Origin: Halopseudomonas xinjiangensis
GTDB lineage: Bacteria > Pseudomonadota > Gammaproteobacteria > Pseudomonadales > Pseudomonadaceae
Direction of reading: 5' to 3'
DNA length: 64,000 nt
NCBI RefSeq assembly: GCF_900104945.1
Contig: NZ_LT629736.1
Location: 248,001 to 312,000 of the forward strand
This document shows positions 1-10,069 of this stretch, in pieces. Positions within the stretch are counted from its first letter, which is position 1, and each line of letters starts with the position of its first letter. Made by a program: the position numbers and the translations under genes. The notes below the pieces were generated by a model. The model had not been told where the DNA came from, did not search any database, and was given only the letters and a program-made list of their open reading frames with translations.

Positions 1-26
1 GTGAGTACTGGAAAGACGTGCACTGA
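1..26 (+). CDS. petC: Cytochrome c1 (petC), C-terminal end only
   Basis: Only the last seven codons and the TGA stop (24-26) are inside the window; they read E-Y-W-K-D-V-H. This matches the C-terminal tail expected of the cytochrome c1 subunit of the bc1 complex after its single membrane anchor. The assignment also rests on the following sspA-sspB pair, which lies directly after petABC in Pseudomonas. Too little sequence is present to see any domain. Confidence 0.6.
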
Positions 27-48
27 TCCCGTTGTTTTGCGAAACCTT

Positions 49-80
49 GCACGCGCCCTTAGGGGCGCGTGCTCGTTTCT
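49..80 (+). terminator. Rho-independent terminator after petC
   Basis: A perfect 10-bp stem (49-58 with 63-72, GCACGCGCCC arm) with a four-base TTAG loop is followed by a short T-rich stretch. It lies between the petC stop and the sspA promoter region. Confidence 0.7.
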
Positions 81-84
81 GGGG

Positions 85-90
85 TATACT
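85..90 (+). promoter_or_regulatory. Candidate -10 element for sspA
   Basis: TATACT lies just after the petC terminator and about 110 bases before the sspA start. No convincing -35 hexamer is at the right distance, so this is a weak prediction based mainly on the -10 match and position. Confidence 0.35.
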
Positions 91-198
91 ACGCCACTGC
101 TGGCAGCGGCCGGAAAGGTTGGCCGGCCGATGTGACTGCTTTACATCCCGTGGAGCAGTGTGTATCGCGTGTATCGCCACAGGATGAGGGTTTGATTT

Positions 199-828
199 AT
201 GGGTGTTACTGCCAACAAGCGTTCCTCGATGGCCTTCTTTTCGGATCCGGCCGATCATTATTGTCATCGGGTGCGGATAGTTCTGGCGGAAAAGGCAATT
301 ACGGTCGACATCGTCAATGTCGAGCCAGGCCGTCATCCGCAGGAGTTGGCTGAAGCGAATCCGTATAACAGCGTTCCAACTTTGCTCGACCGCGATCTGG
401 TTCTGTATGAATCGACGATCATGATGGAATATCTGGACGAGCGTTTTCCCCATCCCCCGTTGTTACCGGTTTATCCGGTTGCTCGCGCCAACAGCCGTTT
501 GCTGATGCACCGCGTCCAGCGCGACTGGTGCGGTCTGGTAGACACCCTTCTGGATTCGCGTACGCCTGCTGCAGCCGCAGCCAAGGCACGCAAGGAGCTG
601 CGAGAAAGCCTGATCGGCGTCGCTCCGGTGTTTGCCGAAATGCCATTCTTCATGAGCGAAGAATTCAGTCTGGTCGATTGCTGCATCGCGCCGATCCTCT
701 GGCGACTTCCAGCTCTGGGCGTCGAGTTGCCGCGTCAGGCAAAGCCGCTGACCGATTACATGGAGCGGCTGTTTCAGCGTGATGGTTTCATCGCCAGTCT
801 GTCCTCCGCTGAGAAGGACATGCAGTAA
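199..828 (+). CDS. sspA: Stringent starvation protein A (SspA)
   Basis: SspA is an RNA-polymerase-associated regulator with a glutathione-S-transferase fold that acts in stationary phase and stress. The 209-residue protein has a thioredoxin-like N-terminal half (about 12-88) and a helical C-terminal half. The sequence [10 protein letters not shown] at 84-93 is the conserved surface patch known to be needed for SspA function, and P84-H85-P86 sit at the same numbers as in E. coli. An AGGATGAGG ribosome site at 181-189 supports the ATG at 199. sspB follows after 29 bases, so the pair is probably co-transcribed. Confidence 0.95.
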   Translation: MGVTANKRSSMAFFSDPADHYCHRVRIVLAEKAITVDIVNVEPGRHPQELAEANPYNSVPTLLDRDLVLYESTIMMEYLDERFPHPPLLPVYPVARANSRLLMHRVQRDWCGLVDTLLDSRTPAAAAAKARKELRESLIGVAPVFAEMPFFMSEEFSLVDCCIAPILWRLPALGVELPRQAKPLTDYMERLFQRDGFIASLSSAEKDMQ

Positions 829-857
829 CGTCCCCTATCTGCCCCAAGGAGGCCCGC

Positions 858-1277
858 ATGGCTCAGATGAAATCCAGCCGCCCGTACCTCTTGCGCGCGT
901 TGTATGAGTGGATTCTCGACAACAACTGCACGCCCTACCTGCTGGTCAACGCGGGTTATCCTGAAACTGTCGTTCCGCAGAACTTCGTCGAGGATGGTCA
1001 GATCGTCCTGAACGTGTCACCTAGCGCGGTGCGTCAGCTTGAGATGGATAACGACCGCGTCACCTTTGACGGTCGCTTCGGCGGCGTCCCCCAGCAGGTG
1101 TGGTTGCCCGTTCAGTCGGTGATGGCCATCTATGCGCGAGAAAATGGCCAGGGCATGGTCTTCGAGATAGAGCCGGTGAACCCGCCGGAACCGCCGGAGG
1201 GCGGCGAGAAGGGGGGCGAGAAGAAACCCGACGCCAAGCCCGCCACCGCCCGTCCGTCCTTGAAAGTGGTGAAATAA
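858..1277 (+). CDS. sspB: ClpXP protease specificity-enhancing factor SspB
   Basis: SspB is an adaptor that delivers ssrA-tagged and other substrates to the ClpXP protease. The 139-residue protein has the folded substrate-binding domain in about 1-110, then a low-complexity Gly/Glu/Lys/Pro linker. It ends in S-L-K-V-V-K, which corresponds to the short C-terminal ClpX-docking peptide of the family. An AAGGAGG ribosome site is placed just before the ATG. It sits directly downstream of sspA, the normal arrangement, and is followed by a terminator. Confidence 0.95.
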   Translation: MAQMKSSRPYLLRALYEWILDNNCTPYLLVNAGYPETVVPQNFVEDGQIVLNVSPSAVRQLEMDNDRVTFDGRFGGVPQQVWLPVQSVMAIYARENGQGMVFEIEPVNPPEPPEGGEKGGEKKPDAKPATARPSLKVVK

Positions 1278-1309
1278 ACTCGTCAGACGGGAACGGCGGG
1301 AGGGAAGCA

Positions 1310-1343
1310 GGTAGCGCGCCGTTGCACGCTACCGGGTTTTGCT

Positions 1344-1344
<1 letters not shown>
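1310..1344 (+). terminator. Terminator after sspB
   Basis: A stem of GGTAGCG (1310-1316) with CGCTACC (1327-1333) is followed by GGGTTTTGCTT. It lies between the convergent sspB and the BON-domain gene and overlaps the latter's stop region, so it may serve both directions. Confidence 0.6.
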
Positions 1345-2515
<1,171 letters not shown>

Positions 2516-2890
2516 TTAGCAGGTAAAGGCTTCGCGGATCCAGCGGTACGAGGCGGGATCCGCCGGGTTGCCCTCGGCGGCAACGACATCGAAGCGACAG
2601 GGCTGGTCGGCCAGGTGAGGATGGGTGATCAGGTAGTGATGAGCGGCTGCGATCAGGCGCTTCTGTTTGCGCCAGTCGACAGTCTCTACCGCGCTGCCCC
2701 ACTGGTTTTTGCGTCTGTAGCGTACTTCGACGAATACTACTGTATCCGCATCGCGCATGACCAGATCGAGCTCGCCTTGCTTGCAGCGATAATTACGAGC
2801 GAGCAGTCGCATGCCGCTGTCGGCAAGCAGGCGCTCGGCAGCGCGCTCGGCGCGGTTGCCGAGTAGCTGCCGCAGCGTAAGCGCCGTCAC
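2516..2890 (-). CDS. yraN: YraN family protein (UPF0102), predicted nuclease-fold protein
   Basis: YraN proteins have a restriction-endonuclease-like fold and no settled cellular function. The motif series GELDLVMRD ... VVFVEVRYR is the typical Asp/Glu...Glu-x-Arg/Lys core, at about residues 38-60. An upstream ATG would give 141 residues, but the extra N-terminus is unlike the family. I prefer the GTG at 2890-2888, which overlaps the lpoA stop as GTGA and gives 124 residues, the usual length. It lies between lpoA and the SIS-domain gene, as in E. coli. Confidence 0.85.
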   Translation of the reverse strand: MTALTLRQLLGNRAERAAERLLADSGMRLLARNYRCKQGELDLVMRDADTVVFVEVRYRRKNQWGSAVETVDWRKQKRLIAAAHHYLITHPHLADQPCRFDVVAAEGNPADPASYRWIREAFTC

Positions 2891-4704
2891 GGCTGGGAAG
2901 GACCCGCTGGTCGGACCTGTCCGTCTTCGATCACGCCCCATTCGGTTGCGCGAGAAACCCGTCCGTCCTCGGTCAGAGTCAACTCACCCGTTGCGCCGTC
3001 GAGGCGGGTTTCGGTGTGCTGGCGCATTTGCGGCAGCCGGCTGAAGATTCGCTGCGCGTCGATGCCCATCGCATACAGTCGGCCAAGCGCCCCGGTTGCT
3101 TGCGGCCAGCTCTGGCTCACGGAAGCATAAAGCTCATCGTCGCGGCTGAGCAGCCAGGGCACCTCTGCGACCATGATGCCTTCCAGATCGGCATTCTGCG
3201 TTGGATCACCGCTGAGCTGATAGACATGCGAGGTGGCATAAACCGGCAGGTCTGCTGCGTACTGGAATGCCAGGGTCGGCTTGATCTGGCGTGCCTGTTG
3301 AGGTGTAGCGCTGAGAAACAGTGCGTCGAGATCCTGACGGGGGGTAGGCTGGACCACTGCATCCTCTACCACGGATTTCACCCGGGCATTGCGCTGCTCA
3401 CTTTCGCGAATCTGCAACAAATCGCCGATCTGTTGCGCCATGGTCGCAGGCTGGTCGATGGTTTCGCGGCCGACGAAGACACCGCCTTGCGCCTCCCATT
3501 CCTGACGAAACGCCTGGTAGGCCCGCTCGGCCCAGTCAGTCTGTGCCACCAGCGCGCCCATGTAGCGATGACCGTCGTTCCACGCGCGCTGGGCGGCGGA
3601 GCGGGCCTCGTCCTCAGGCGCCAGGCCGAACTGGAACAGAGCCTGATCGCCTTGCGTGGCCTGGTCGGTATAGTTCAGTGCAAGCGTCGGCAGGGGAATT
3701 TCCTGCATCTGCGCCAACCTGGTGACCTGGTCGCGCTCCAGTGGTCCGATGACCCAGTCCACTCCGTCGGCCTGCGCCTGTCGATAAAACTGCATCAGGT
3801 CGGTGTATGAGGTGCTGTCATACAAGGTGACCCGGGGCTGCTCAATGCCTTCGCTGTAAGCCTGATACTGCGAAGCAAGAAAACCGTCGCGCAGGGCCTG
3901 GGCCGGCCCGGCCAACGGGCCCTGGAAGGGCAGCAGCAATGCGACGTGCCGCGGCCGGCTGGCATGCAGTTCCAGAAGCTGTGCCATCGCCTCGGGCAAT
4001 GGTTCGGCTGCAGGATGATCGGAAAACTCCTCCTGCCACTGTTTCAGCTCGCGAACCTGGATATCCAGGTTGCCGTGCTGACGGCCGATCAGCGCGAGGC
4101 TGATCCAGCCGGCGAGATCGCCGGTGGCAGTCGCGGCAGCTTCCTCGAGCGCTGGCGTCGACGCCTGGTTCAGGCTCTCCCAGATAGCCTGCTGGTTGGT
4201 CTGCTGCTGTTCGGGCGGAAGCAGTCCATCGACGAAAACACGTTCCCGGGCCGCTGCGACCGGATCCCCGGTCGCTTGCAGTGCCTTGGCGCGCAGCATT
4301 TGGATACGCACCTGGTCTTCGGTCGGCAGCGTCTCGATCTGCTGCATCGAAGGATGGCGCAGCGCACGAAGCGCACCGGTGGCTTGACCGAGGTTCAACA
4401 GGCTTTCGGCCTGCAATGTGCTGAACAGCAGCTGTTGATCGGTCGGCAAATCGCTTTGCGGAATGTTCTCCAGAATGCTCAGTACCTGCTGGGGACGGTC
4501 CTGCATCAAGGCAGCACGGGCGGCCTGAAGACGCAGCAGGTTGGCTTCGGCACCGGACTCGCTATCGGCATCCTTGAGCAGTTCTTCCACCGAGGCCTGG
4601 GGCGTGCGGGGCAGATCGGACAGCTGTTTCGGCGGCGAGCTGCAGCCAGAAAGAATCGCTGCAAGAACGGCAGCAGCGACGGGCAGGCGGTTAATGCGGG
4701 GCAT
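2887..4704 (-). CDS. lpoA: Penicillin-binding protein activator LpoA
   Basis: LpoA is an outer-membrane lipoprotein that reaches through the periplasm to activate the peptidoglycan synthase PBP1a. The 605-residue product has a lipoprotein signal ending L-S-G-C (Cys about 21), an N-terminal TPR-like helical half (about 30-250) rich in Leu/Ala/Gln, and a C-terminal LppC domain with a periplasmic-binding-protein fold starting near HVALLLPFQGPL (about 258). It is divergent from rsmI, the normal arrangement, and is translationally coupled to yraN. In pseudomonads PBP1a may have other activators as well, so partner choice is family inference. Confidence 0.9.
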   Translation of the reverse strand: MPRINRLPVAAAVLAAILSGCSSPPKQLSDLPRTPQASVEELLKDADSESGAEANLLRLQAARAALMQDRPQQVLSILENIPQSDLPTDQQLLFSTLQAESLLNLGQATGALRALRHPSMQQIETLPTEDQVRIQMLRAKALQATGDPVAAARERVFVDGLLPPEQQQTNQQAIWESLNQASTPALEEAAATATGDLAGWISLALIGRQHGNLDIQVRELKQWQEEFSDHPAAEPLPEAMAQLLELHASRPRHVALLLPFQGPLAGPAQALRDGFLASQYQAYSEGIEQPRVTLYDSTSYTDLMQFYRQAQADGVDWVIGPLERDQVTRLAQMQEIPLPTLALNYTDQATQGDQALFQFGLAPEDEARSAAQRAWNDGHRYMGALVAQTDWAERAYQAFRQEWEAQGGVFVGRETIDQPATMAQQIGDLLQIRESEQRNARVKSVVEDAVVQPTPRQDLDALFLSATPQQARQIKPTLAFQYAADLPVYATSHVYQLSGDPTQNADLEGIMVAEVPWLLSRDDELYASVSQSWPQATGALGRLYAMGIDAQRIFSRLPQMRQHTETRLDGATGELTLTEDGRVSRATEWGVIEDGQVRPAGPSQP

Positions 4705-4765
4705 CGGGAATCCTTACATGGGCGCAGGTCGCGCACCCGGCCAGGTTGGATGACGGTCTGGCAGC

Positions 4766-4771
4766 ATTGTA
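4766..4771 (-). promoter_or_regulatory. Candidate -10 element for lpoA
   Basis: On the minus strand TACAAT occurs about 60 bases before the lpoA start. The -35 position is poor, so the call rests on the -10 match and its placement in the divergent lpoA/rsmI gap. Confidence 0.4.
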
Positions 4772-4824
4772 ACCAAGCCCCCCGTGTACCGCCATGCGCT
4801 TCGCGGGATGCCGGTCACGTCCTG

Positions 4825-4830
4825 TACAAT
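4825..4830 (+). promoter_or_regulatory. Candidate -10 element for rsmI
   Basis: TACAAT lies about 28 bases before the rsmI ATG, giving a short leader. A poor -35 (TTCGCG-like, 19-base spacing) makes this tentative. Confidence 0.4.
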
Positions 4831-4858
4831 CCCTCGACCAGCCAGCCCGAGACTCGCC

Positions 4859-5701
4859 ATGACTGCCGGAACCCTTCATATCGTCGCCACGCCCATCGGC
4901 AACCTCCAGGACATCAGCCCCCGCGCGCTGGACGTGCTGCGCTCGGTCAGTCTGATCGCTGCCGAGGACACCCGGCACAGTGCGCGCTTGCTGCAGCACT
5001 TTGGCATCCAGACCCCGACGACCGCCTGTCACGATCATAACGAGCGGGACAAGAGCGAGCGGCTGGTGCAACGGATGCTCGGCGGTGAAAGCATGGCGCT
5101 GATCTCCGATGCCGGCACGCCGCTGGTCTCCGATCCCGGCTACCACCTGGTGCGCCAGGCACGTGCGGCCGGCGTCCGCGTCAGCCCGGTTCCCGGTGCC
5201 TGCGCCCTGATCGCTGCGCTGAGCGCGGCAGGCCTGCCGTCGGATCGCTTCGCCTTTGAGGGGTTTCTTCCGGCCAAGGCGCATGGTCGTCGCCAGCGGA
5301 TCGAGGCGCTGGCAGGCGAGTCGCGCACCTGGATGTTGTATGAGGCGCCGCATCGGCTGCTCGAATGCCTGGAAGACATGCGCGATTTGCTGGGTGACGA
5401 CCGGCAGGTGGTGCTCGCACGCGAGTTGACCAAGACCTTCGAAACCATCAAGGGTGCGCCGCTGAGCGAGCTGGTCGAGTGGGTTCGCGGCGATTCCGAC
5501 CAGCAGCGGGGCGAATGCGTGCTGTTGGTCGAAGGCGCGCCGCAGCGTGACGAGGATGCACTGGATCCGGAAGTCGAGCGCATCCTTGATGTGCTACTGG
5601 AAGATTTGCCGGTGAAGCAGGCCGCTGCGCTCGCGGCGAAGATCACTGGCGAGAAGAAGAACAAGCTGTACCAACTCGCGCTGGAGCGGGGCGGGCGCTA
5701 G
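4859..5701 (+). CDS. rsmI: 16S rRNA (cytidine-1402 2'-O)-methyltransferase RsmI
   Basis: RsmI methylates the ribose of C1402 in the decoding centre of 16S rRNA; RsmH, encoded at 13933, methylates the base of the same nucleotide. The 280-residue protein has the tetrapyrrole-methylase fold with the diagnostic VATPIGNLQDIS (about 8-19), the AEDTR motif and the SDAGTPLVSDPG SAM-binding loop. The ATG at 4859 is chosen because the family begins just before this TPIGNL segment; an in-frame ATG at 4784 would add a tail without homology. In other pseudomonads rnpB follows directly; here a 7-kb operon intervenes. Confidence 0.95.
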   Translation: MTAGTLHIVATPIGNLQDISPRALDVLRSVSLIAAEDTRHSARLLQHFGIQTPTTACHDHNERDKSERLVQRMLGGESMALISDAGTPLVSDPGYHLVRQARAAGVRVSPVPGACALIAALSAAGLPSDRFAFEGFLPAKAHGRRQRIEALAGESRTWMLYEAPHRLLECLEDMRDLLGDDRQVVLARELTKTFETIKGAPLSELVEWVRGDSDQQRGECVLLVEGAPQRDEDALDPEVERILDVLLEDLPVKQAAALAAKITGEKKNKLYQLALERGGR

Positions 5702-5723
5702 GCGCCACACCCCGTTACAGCCT

Positions 5724-8700
5724 TCAGTCAGCGCCGATAACCAGCACCCGCTGCCCTGCGCGCACCGGAGAGCCCGGTTGTGCCTGGACGGCCTTGACCA
5801 CGCCATCGACCGGCGCCGTAAGCGGTATCTCCATTTTCATCGATTCGAGAATCACCAGCACATCGCCAGCCTTGACAGTATCGCCTTCGCTCACCTGCAC
5901 CTGCCAGAGGTTACCGGCGATGTGGCTCTCGACGCTGTGCTCCCCCGCTTGGAGCGGTGCGTCTTCGCCCACCTCGGCAACCGCTTCGTCACTTTGGTAA
6001 TCCGCCTGGCCGTTGGCGATCCAGCGTTCGCGCTCGGCGTTGAACGCGGTCTTCTGCTGGTCGCGAAACGCCTGGATGCTGTCGGCCTCTTCATCGAGGA
6101 ACGCCTGATACTCGTTGAGCTTGAGTTCGGTCTCTTCGACGCGCAGCGGATAGCGGCCCAGCGGAAAGTCGCGGCGAATCTGCAGCAGTTCGTCGGCGCT
6201 GACCGGATAGAAGCGAATCTGATCGAAGAAGCGCAACAGCCACGGCTGGCCGCCGAAGGCTTCCACTTCGCGATAGCGATTCCACATCTGCAGCGTGCGA
6301 CCGACGAACTGATAGCCGCCCGGGCCTTCCATGCCATACACGCACATGTAGGCGCCGCCGATGCCCACCGAGTTCTCGGCCGTCCAGGTGCGCGCCGGGT
6401 TGTACTTGGTGGTGACCAGCCGGTGGCGCGGATCGAGCGGGGTGGCAACCGGCGCACCCAGGTACACATCACCGAGGCCCATGACCAGGTAGCTCGCCTC
6501 GAAGACGGTGCGGTACACCTCCTCCAGGTTGGGTAGATCGTTGATGCGGCGAATGAATTCCAGGTTGCTCGGACACCAGGGCGCGTCCTTGCGCACCGTC
6601 GTCATGTACTTCTGGATCGCCAGCTGGCAGGCCGGATCGTCCCAGGACAGCGGCAGGTGGACGATGCGCGAGGGCACCTTGAGGTCGCGCGCGCTGCATA
6701 CCTGGTTCCATTCCCGCTCGACTGTGGCAAGCAGGCTGTCAAGCTGCAATGTTTCGGACTGGTAGTGAACCTGCAGCGAGCGAATGCCAGGCGTCAGATC
6801 AATCACACCTTCGAGTGCGAGGGCTTCGAGCGCCTGCATCAACGCATGCCCGCGGAAACGTAGCACCAGATCGAGCTCCGGCTGGCCGATTTCGAGCAGC
6901 AGATGCGTATCGCCAGAGAGGCGAGCGACCAGGCGGGTGTCGGCTTCGCCGATATCCAGCACGATGGGCGATGCGATGGGTTCGGCTGGGCTGTCCTGCG
7001 GGCACAGCGGGGCCAGCGATTCGATTTCGTTGCGGCGCGCGACCGCGAGCTCGCGGGCGCTCTCAAGACTCACCGGCACGAAGCGCAGCTTGTCGCCCGC
7101 CTTGAGCTGGCCGAGTTGCCACAGGTCCGCCTCGATGATGGTCACCGGGCAGACGAAGCCGCCCAGGCTCGGGCCATCCGGGCCGAGGATCACCGGCATG
7201 TCGCCGGTAAAGTCCACTGCGCCGATGGCGTAGGGGTTGTCGTGGATGTTGGACGGGTGCAGGCCCGCTTCGCCGCCATCTTCGCGGACCCATTCCGGCC
7301 GCGGTCCGATCAGTCGCACGCCGGTGCGGCTGGAGTTGAAATGCACTTCCCAATCGGTCGACAGGAAGCGCTCCATGTACGCCTGCGTGAAATATTCGGG
7401 CGCTGCGTGCGGGCCGTAGATGACTCGCAGCGTACGCACTTCGGGTAGCTGTGAGCACAGCTCGGCCATCAAGGACGCGCCGGCGTTGGCGTCGGTCAGC
7501 GCCGTCAGATGCAGTACGTCACCGGTGCGCAGCGCGCGGCCGGAGTGGCCGCCGAACTGGCCCAGCGTGAAGGTGCTCTTGCTGCCCAGATACTCCGGTA
7601 CCTGAATGCCGCCGCGGATCGCCAGATAGCTGCGTGCACCAGCGCCGGCAATGGTGCCGATGGCCAGCGTGCTGCCAGCAGAGATGTGGAGGGCGGTGCA
7701 CATGGGTTGCGCGGCGCCGTCCAGCGTCAACGGAATCTCCGCCCCGGTCACAACTACCACTGCGTCGGTATTGAAGCGCAGAGTGGGGCCGGTCATGGTG
7801 ATTTCCAGGCCGGCGGCGTCTTCCGGGTTGCCCAACAGGCGATTACCCAGACGCAGGGCGCGATTGTCCATCGGGCCTGACGGCGGTACGCCGACAGCCC
7901 AGTATCCCAGGCGGCCCGGCACGTCCTGCACGGTGGTCTGGGTACCGCCGGTCAGCACTTCCATGGTCGTGCTGCGGTATTCCAGATCCTCAAGGCAGCG
8001 AGTCCAGGGGTGGCCGCTGGCGAAGGGTTTGTCACGCAGGATCTGCTGCAGGTAGCCCTGGTTGGTTTCAACGCCGTACAGCAGGGTAGCGCCCAGCGCT
8101 GTGTCGAGTGCTTCGATCGCCTCGTCACGGCTCGGCTGCCAGGCGATGACCTTGGCGATCATCGGATCGAAGTAGGGCGGAATCTCGCAACCGGCCTCGA
8201 CCCAGGTGTCGATACGCAGTTGCTCGCCATCAGCTTCGGGAAACTGCACGGCAGTCAGCAGGCCAGGGCACGGCTGGAAGTCCCGGCCCGGATCTTCGGC
8301 ATACAAACGCGCCTGAATCGCATGGCCCTTGGCTTCGAGACCATGGCCGAGCACGTCGAGGGAAGGCAGGTCGCCGGCGGCGAGCTGGATCATCCAGCTG
8401 ACCAGGTCGACACCCCATACCTGCTCGGTGACGCCATGCTCGACTTGCAGGCGGGTGTTCACTTCAAGGAAATAGAAGCGGTCGGCCTCGCTGTCGTAGA
8501 CGAATTCGACGGTGCCGGCGCTGCGGTAGCTGACGGCCTTGCCGAGCTGGATGGCGGCTTCGCACAGAGCTTCGGCCATGCCTTCCGGCAGGTTCGGCGC
8601 CGGGGTTTCTTCCAGCACCTTCTGGTTGCGCCGCTGCACCGAGCAGTCGCGGACGCCCAGGGCAACGACGTCGCCCTGGCCATCGCCAAAGATCTGCACT

Positions 8701-9332
8701 TCAAGATGGCGGGCGCGCTGGATGTATTTCTCGATGAATACGCCCGCGTCGCTGAAGTTGTTCTGGCCCAGGCGACGTACCGCTTCGAAGGCGTCGCTGA
8801 GCTCGGCTTTGCTGCGACATACTCGCATGCCAATGCCGCCACCGCCTGCCGTGCTCTTGAGCATGACTGGGTAGCCAACCCCCTCTGCCGCTTCGAGCGC
8901 GGTCTGAACGTTTTCCAGCAGCTCGGTGCCCTCCAGCATCGGTACGCCGTGCTGTTTGGCCAGTGCCCGTGCGGTGTGCTTGAGACCGAATACGCGGAGT
9001 TGCTCAGGGGTCGGGCCAACAAAAGCGATTCCTGCTGCTTCGCAGGCTTCGGCAAAGGCTGCATTTTCCGAGAGGAAGCCGTAACCGGGGTGGATCGCTT
9101 TGGCACCGGTCTGCCTGGCAACGCCGAGGATCTTCTCTACATCGAGATAGGTGGCCGAGGCGGGGCCCTCACCCAGCGAATGTGCCTCGTCAGCCTGCTG
9201 GATGTGCAGGCTCGCCGCGTCTGCCTCTGAGTACACCGCCACGCCCTGCACATCGAGCTGCTTCAGCGTGCGAAGAATGCGGCAGGCAATGGCGCCACGG
9301 TTGGCGATCAGCAATTTGTCGAACATCGTCAT
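5724..9332 (-). CDS. uca: Biotin-dependent carboxylase: guanidine carboxylase (usually annotated urea carboxylase)
   Basis: This 1202-residue enzyme has, in order, an N-terminal biotin carboxylase domain (about 1-450, ATP-grasp loop GGGGIGMR near 165), an allophanate-hydrolase-like KipA/KipI carboxyltransferase region (about 460-1050) and a C-terminal biotinyl domain with ESMKME, the biotinylated Lys near 1166. It fixes bicarbonate onto urea or guanidine at ATP cost. Family members behind a guanidine-I riboswitch and beside two DUF1989 proteins have been shown to be guanidine carboxylases, so guanidine is the favoured substrate here. The start could be the ATG at 9332 or 9326; GAGGAA lies just upstream. 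Allophanate hydrolase, the usual last step, is not adjacent. Confidence 0.88.
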   Translation of the reverse strand: MTMFDKLLIANRGAIACRILRTLKQLDVQGVAVYSEADAASLHIQQADEAHSLGEGPASATYLDVEKILGVARQTGAKAIHPGYGFLSENAAFAEACEAAGIAFVGPTPEQLRVFGLKHTARALAKQHGVPMLEGTELLENVQTALEAAEGVGYPVMLKSTAGGGGIGMRVCRSKAELSDAFEAVRRLGQNNFSDAGVFIEKYIQRARHLEVQIFGDGQGDVVALGVRDCSVQRRNQKVLEETPAPNLPEGMAEALCEAAIQLGKAVSYRSAGTVEFVYDSEADRFYFLEVNTRLQVEHGVTEQVWGVDLVSWMIQLAAGDLPSLDVLGHGLEAKGHAIQARLYAEDPGRDFQPCPGLLTAVQFPEADGEQLRIDTWVEAGCEIPPYFDPMIAKVIAWQPSRDEAIEALDTALGATLLYGVETNQGYLQQILRDKPFASGHPWTRCLEDLEYRSTTMEVLTGGTQTTVQDVPGRLGYWAVGVPPSGPMDNRALRLGNRLLGNPEDAAGLEITMTGPTLRFNTDAVVVVTGAEIPLTLDGAAQPMCTALHISAGSTLAIGTIAGAGARSYLAIRGGIQVPEYLGSKSTFTLGQFGGHSGRALRTGDVLHLTALTDANAGASLMAELCSQLPEVRTLRVIYGPHAAPEYFTQAYMERFLSTDWEVHFNSSRTGVRLIGPRPEWVREDGGEAGLHPSNIHDNPYAIGAVDFTGDMPVILGPDGPSLGGFVCPVTIIEADLWQLGQLKAGDKLRFVPVSLESARELAVARRNEIESLAPLCPQDSPAEPIASPIVLDIGEADTRLVARLSGDTHLLLEIGQPELDLVLRFRGHALMQALEALALEGVIDLTPGIRSLQVHYQSETLQLDSLLATVEREWNQVCSARDLKVPSRIVHLPLSWDDPACQLAIQKYMTTVRKDAPWCPSNLEFIRRINDLPNLEEVYRTVFEASYLVMGLGDVYLGAPVATPLDPRHRLVTTKYNPARTWTAENSVGIGGAYMCVYGMEGPGGYQFVGRTLQMWNRYREVEAFGGQPWLLRFFDQIRFYPVSADELLQIRRDFPLGRYPLRVEETELKLNEYQAFLDEEADSIQAFRDQQKTAFNAERERWIANGQADYQSDEAVAEVGEDAPLQAGEHSVESHIAGNLWQVQVSEGDTVKAGDVLVILESMKMEIPLTAPVDGVVKAVQAQPGSPVRAGQRVLVIGAD

Positions 9333-9422
9333 GTTCCTCGGCCAGGCCGTCCTGGACGTTTCGTTCCATGCCGCCGGGTCGTCCCGACGGGGTTGATTCG
9401 ATTTACAAACGACGGGAGGCGC

Positions 9423-10058
9423 TCAGTCCCAGACCAGCATTTCTGCCGGAGTGGGGTTGTAGCCGTTGCAGGGGTTGTTCAGCTGCGGGCAGTTGGAAAT
9501 CAGGATGATGATGTCCATGTGCGCGACCAACTCGACGTACTTGCCCGCGCCGGAAATGCCGTCTTCGAAGGTCAGGCCGCCTTCCGGTGTCACCGGCACG
9601 TTCATGAAGAAATTGATGTTGTGGCTGATGTCGGCCTTGGTCAGACGGCCGTCATGCAGCGAGGCGCGCAGGAAGTTGTCGCGGCAGCTGTGCATGTAGC
9701 GCGTGTCGAGCGCGTAGCGCACGGTGTTGCTTTCCTGCGCACAGGCGCCGCCTAGGGTGTCGTGGCGCCCGCAGGTGTCCGCGGTGATGGTCAGCATCGG
9801 ATTGCCGCGGTTGCTGTACAGCACGCTGCCGGTGGTCAGGTAGACCTGGTTCTGGCGGCGCAGGGTGCGCTGTACGTCGTAGCGCTCGCGCGGGTTGGCG
9901 GCGCTGAAAAACAGCGTGTCGACAGCCTGGTTGCCTTCCAGATCCAGCAGGCGGACAGTCTGCCCGGCCTTGATGTCCTTCATCCAGGGTTCACCGGCGG
10001 GCATGACCGCGCGGTACGCGGCGTTCTCTGGCTGTTTGTCGCTGTGAGTCATTGTCAT
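9423..10058 (-). CDS. DUF1989 protein UAAP1, probable carboxyguanidine deiminase subunit
   Basis: The 211-residue protein belongs to the urea-carboxylase-associated family 1 (DUF1989). Segments such as [17 protein letters not shown] and RDNFLRA are shared with its neighbour at 10070, so the two are paralogues. Proteins of this pair form a heteromeric carboxyguanidine deiminase (CgdAB), which removes ammonia from carboxyguanidine to give allophanate. The start is taken at the ATG at 10058, preceded by AAGGGG; a longer reading frame would run into the upstream gene. Which subunit is CgdA and which CgdB I cannot assign. The carboxylase gene follows after 90 bases. Confidence 0.85.
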   Translation of the reverse strand: MTMTHSDKQPENAAYRAVMPAGEPWMKDIKAGQTVRLLDLEGNQAVDTLFFSAANPRERYDVQRTLRRQNQVYLTTGSVLYSNRGNPMLTITADTCGRHDTLGGACAQESNTVRYALDTRYMHSCRDNFLRASLHDGRLTKADISHNINFFMNVPVTPEGGLTFEDGISGAGKYVELVAHMDIIILISNCPQLNNPCNGYNPTPAEMLVWD

Positions 10059-10069
10059 GGTTCGGCCCC

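Noticed and set aside
8010-9230. 406-codon plus-strand open frame
   Set aside because: It lies wholly antisense to the biotin carboxylase half of the carboxylase gene, has no recognisable domain, and is the usual shadow frame of a G+C-rich gene.
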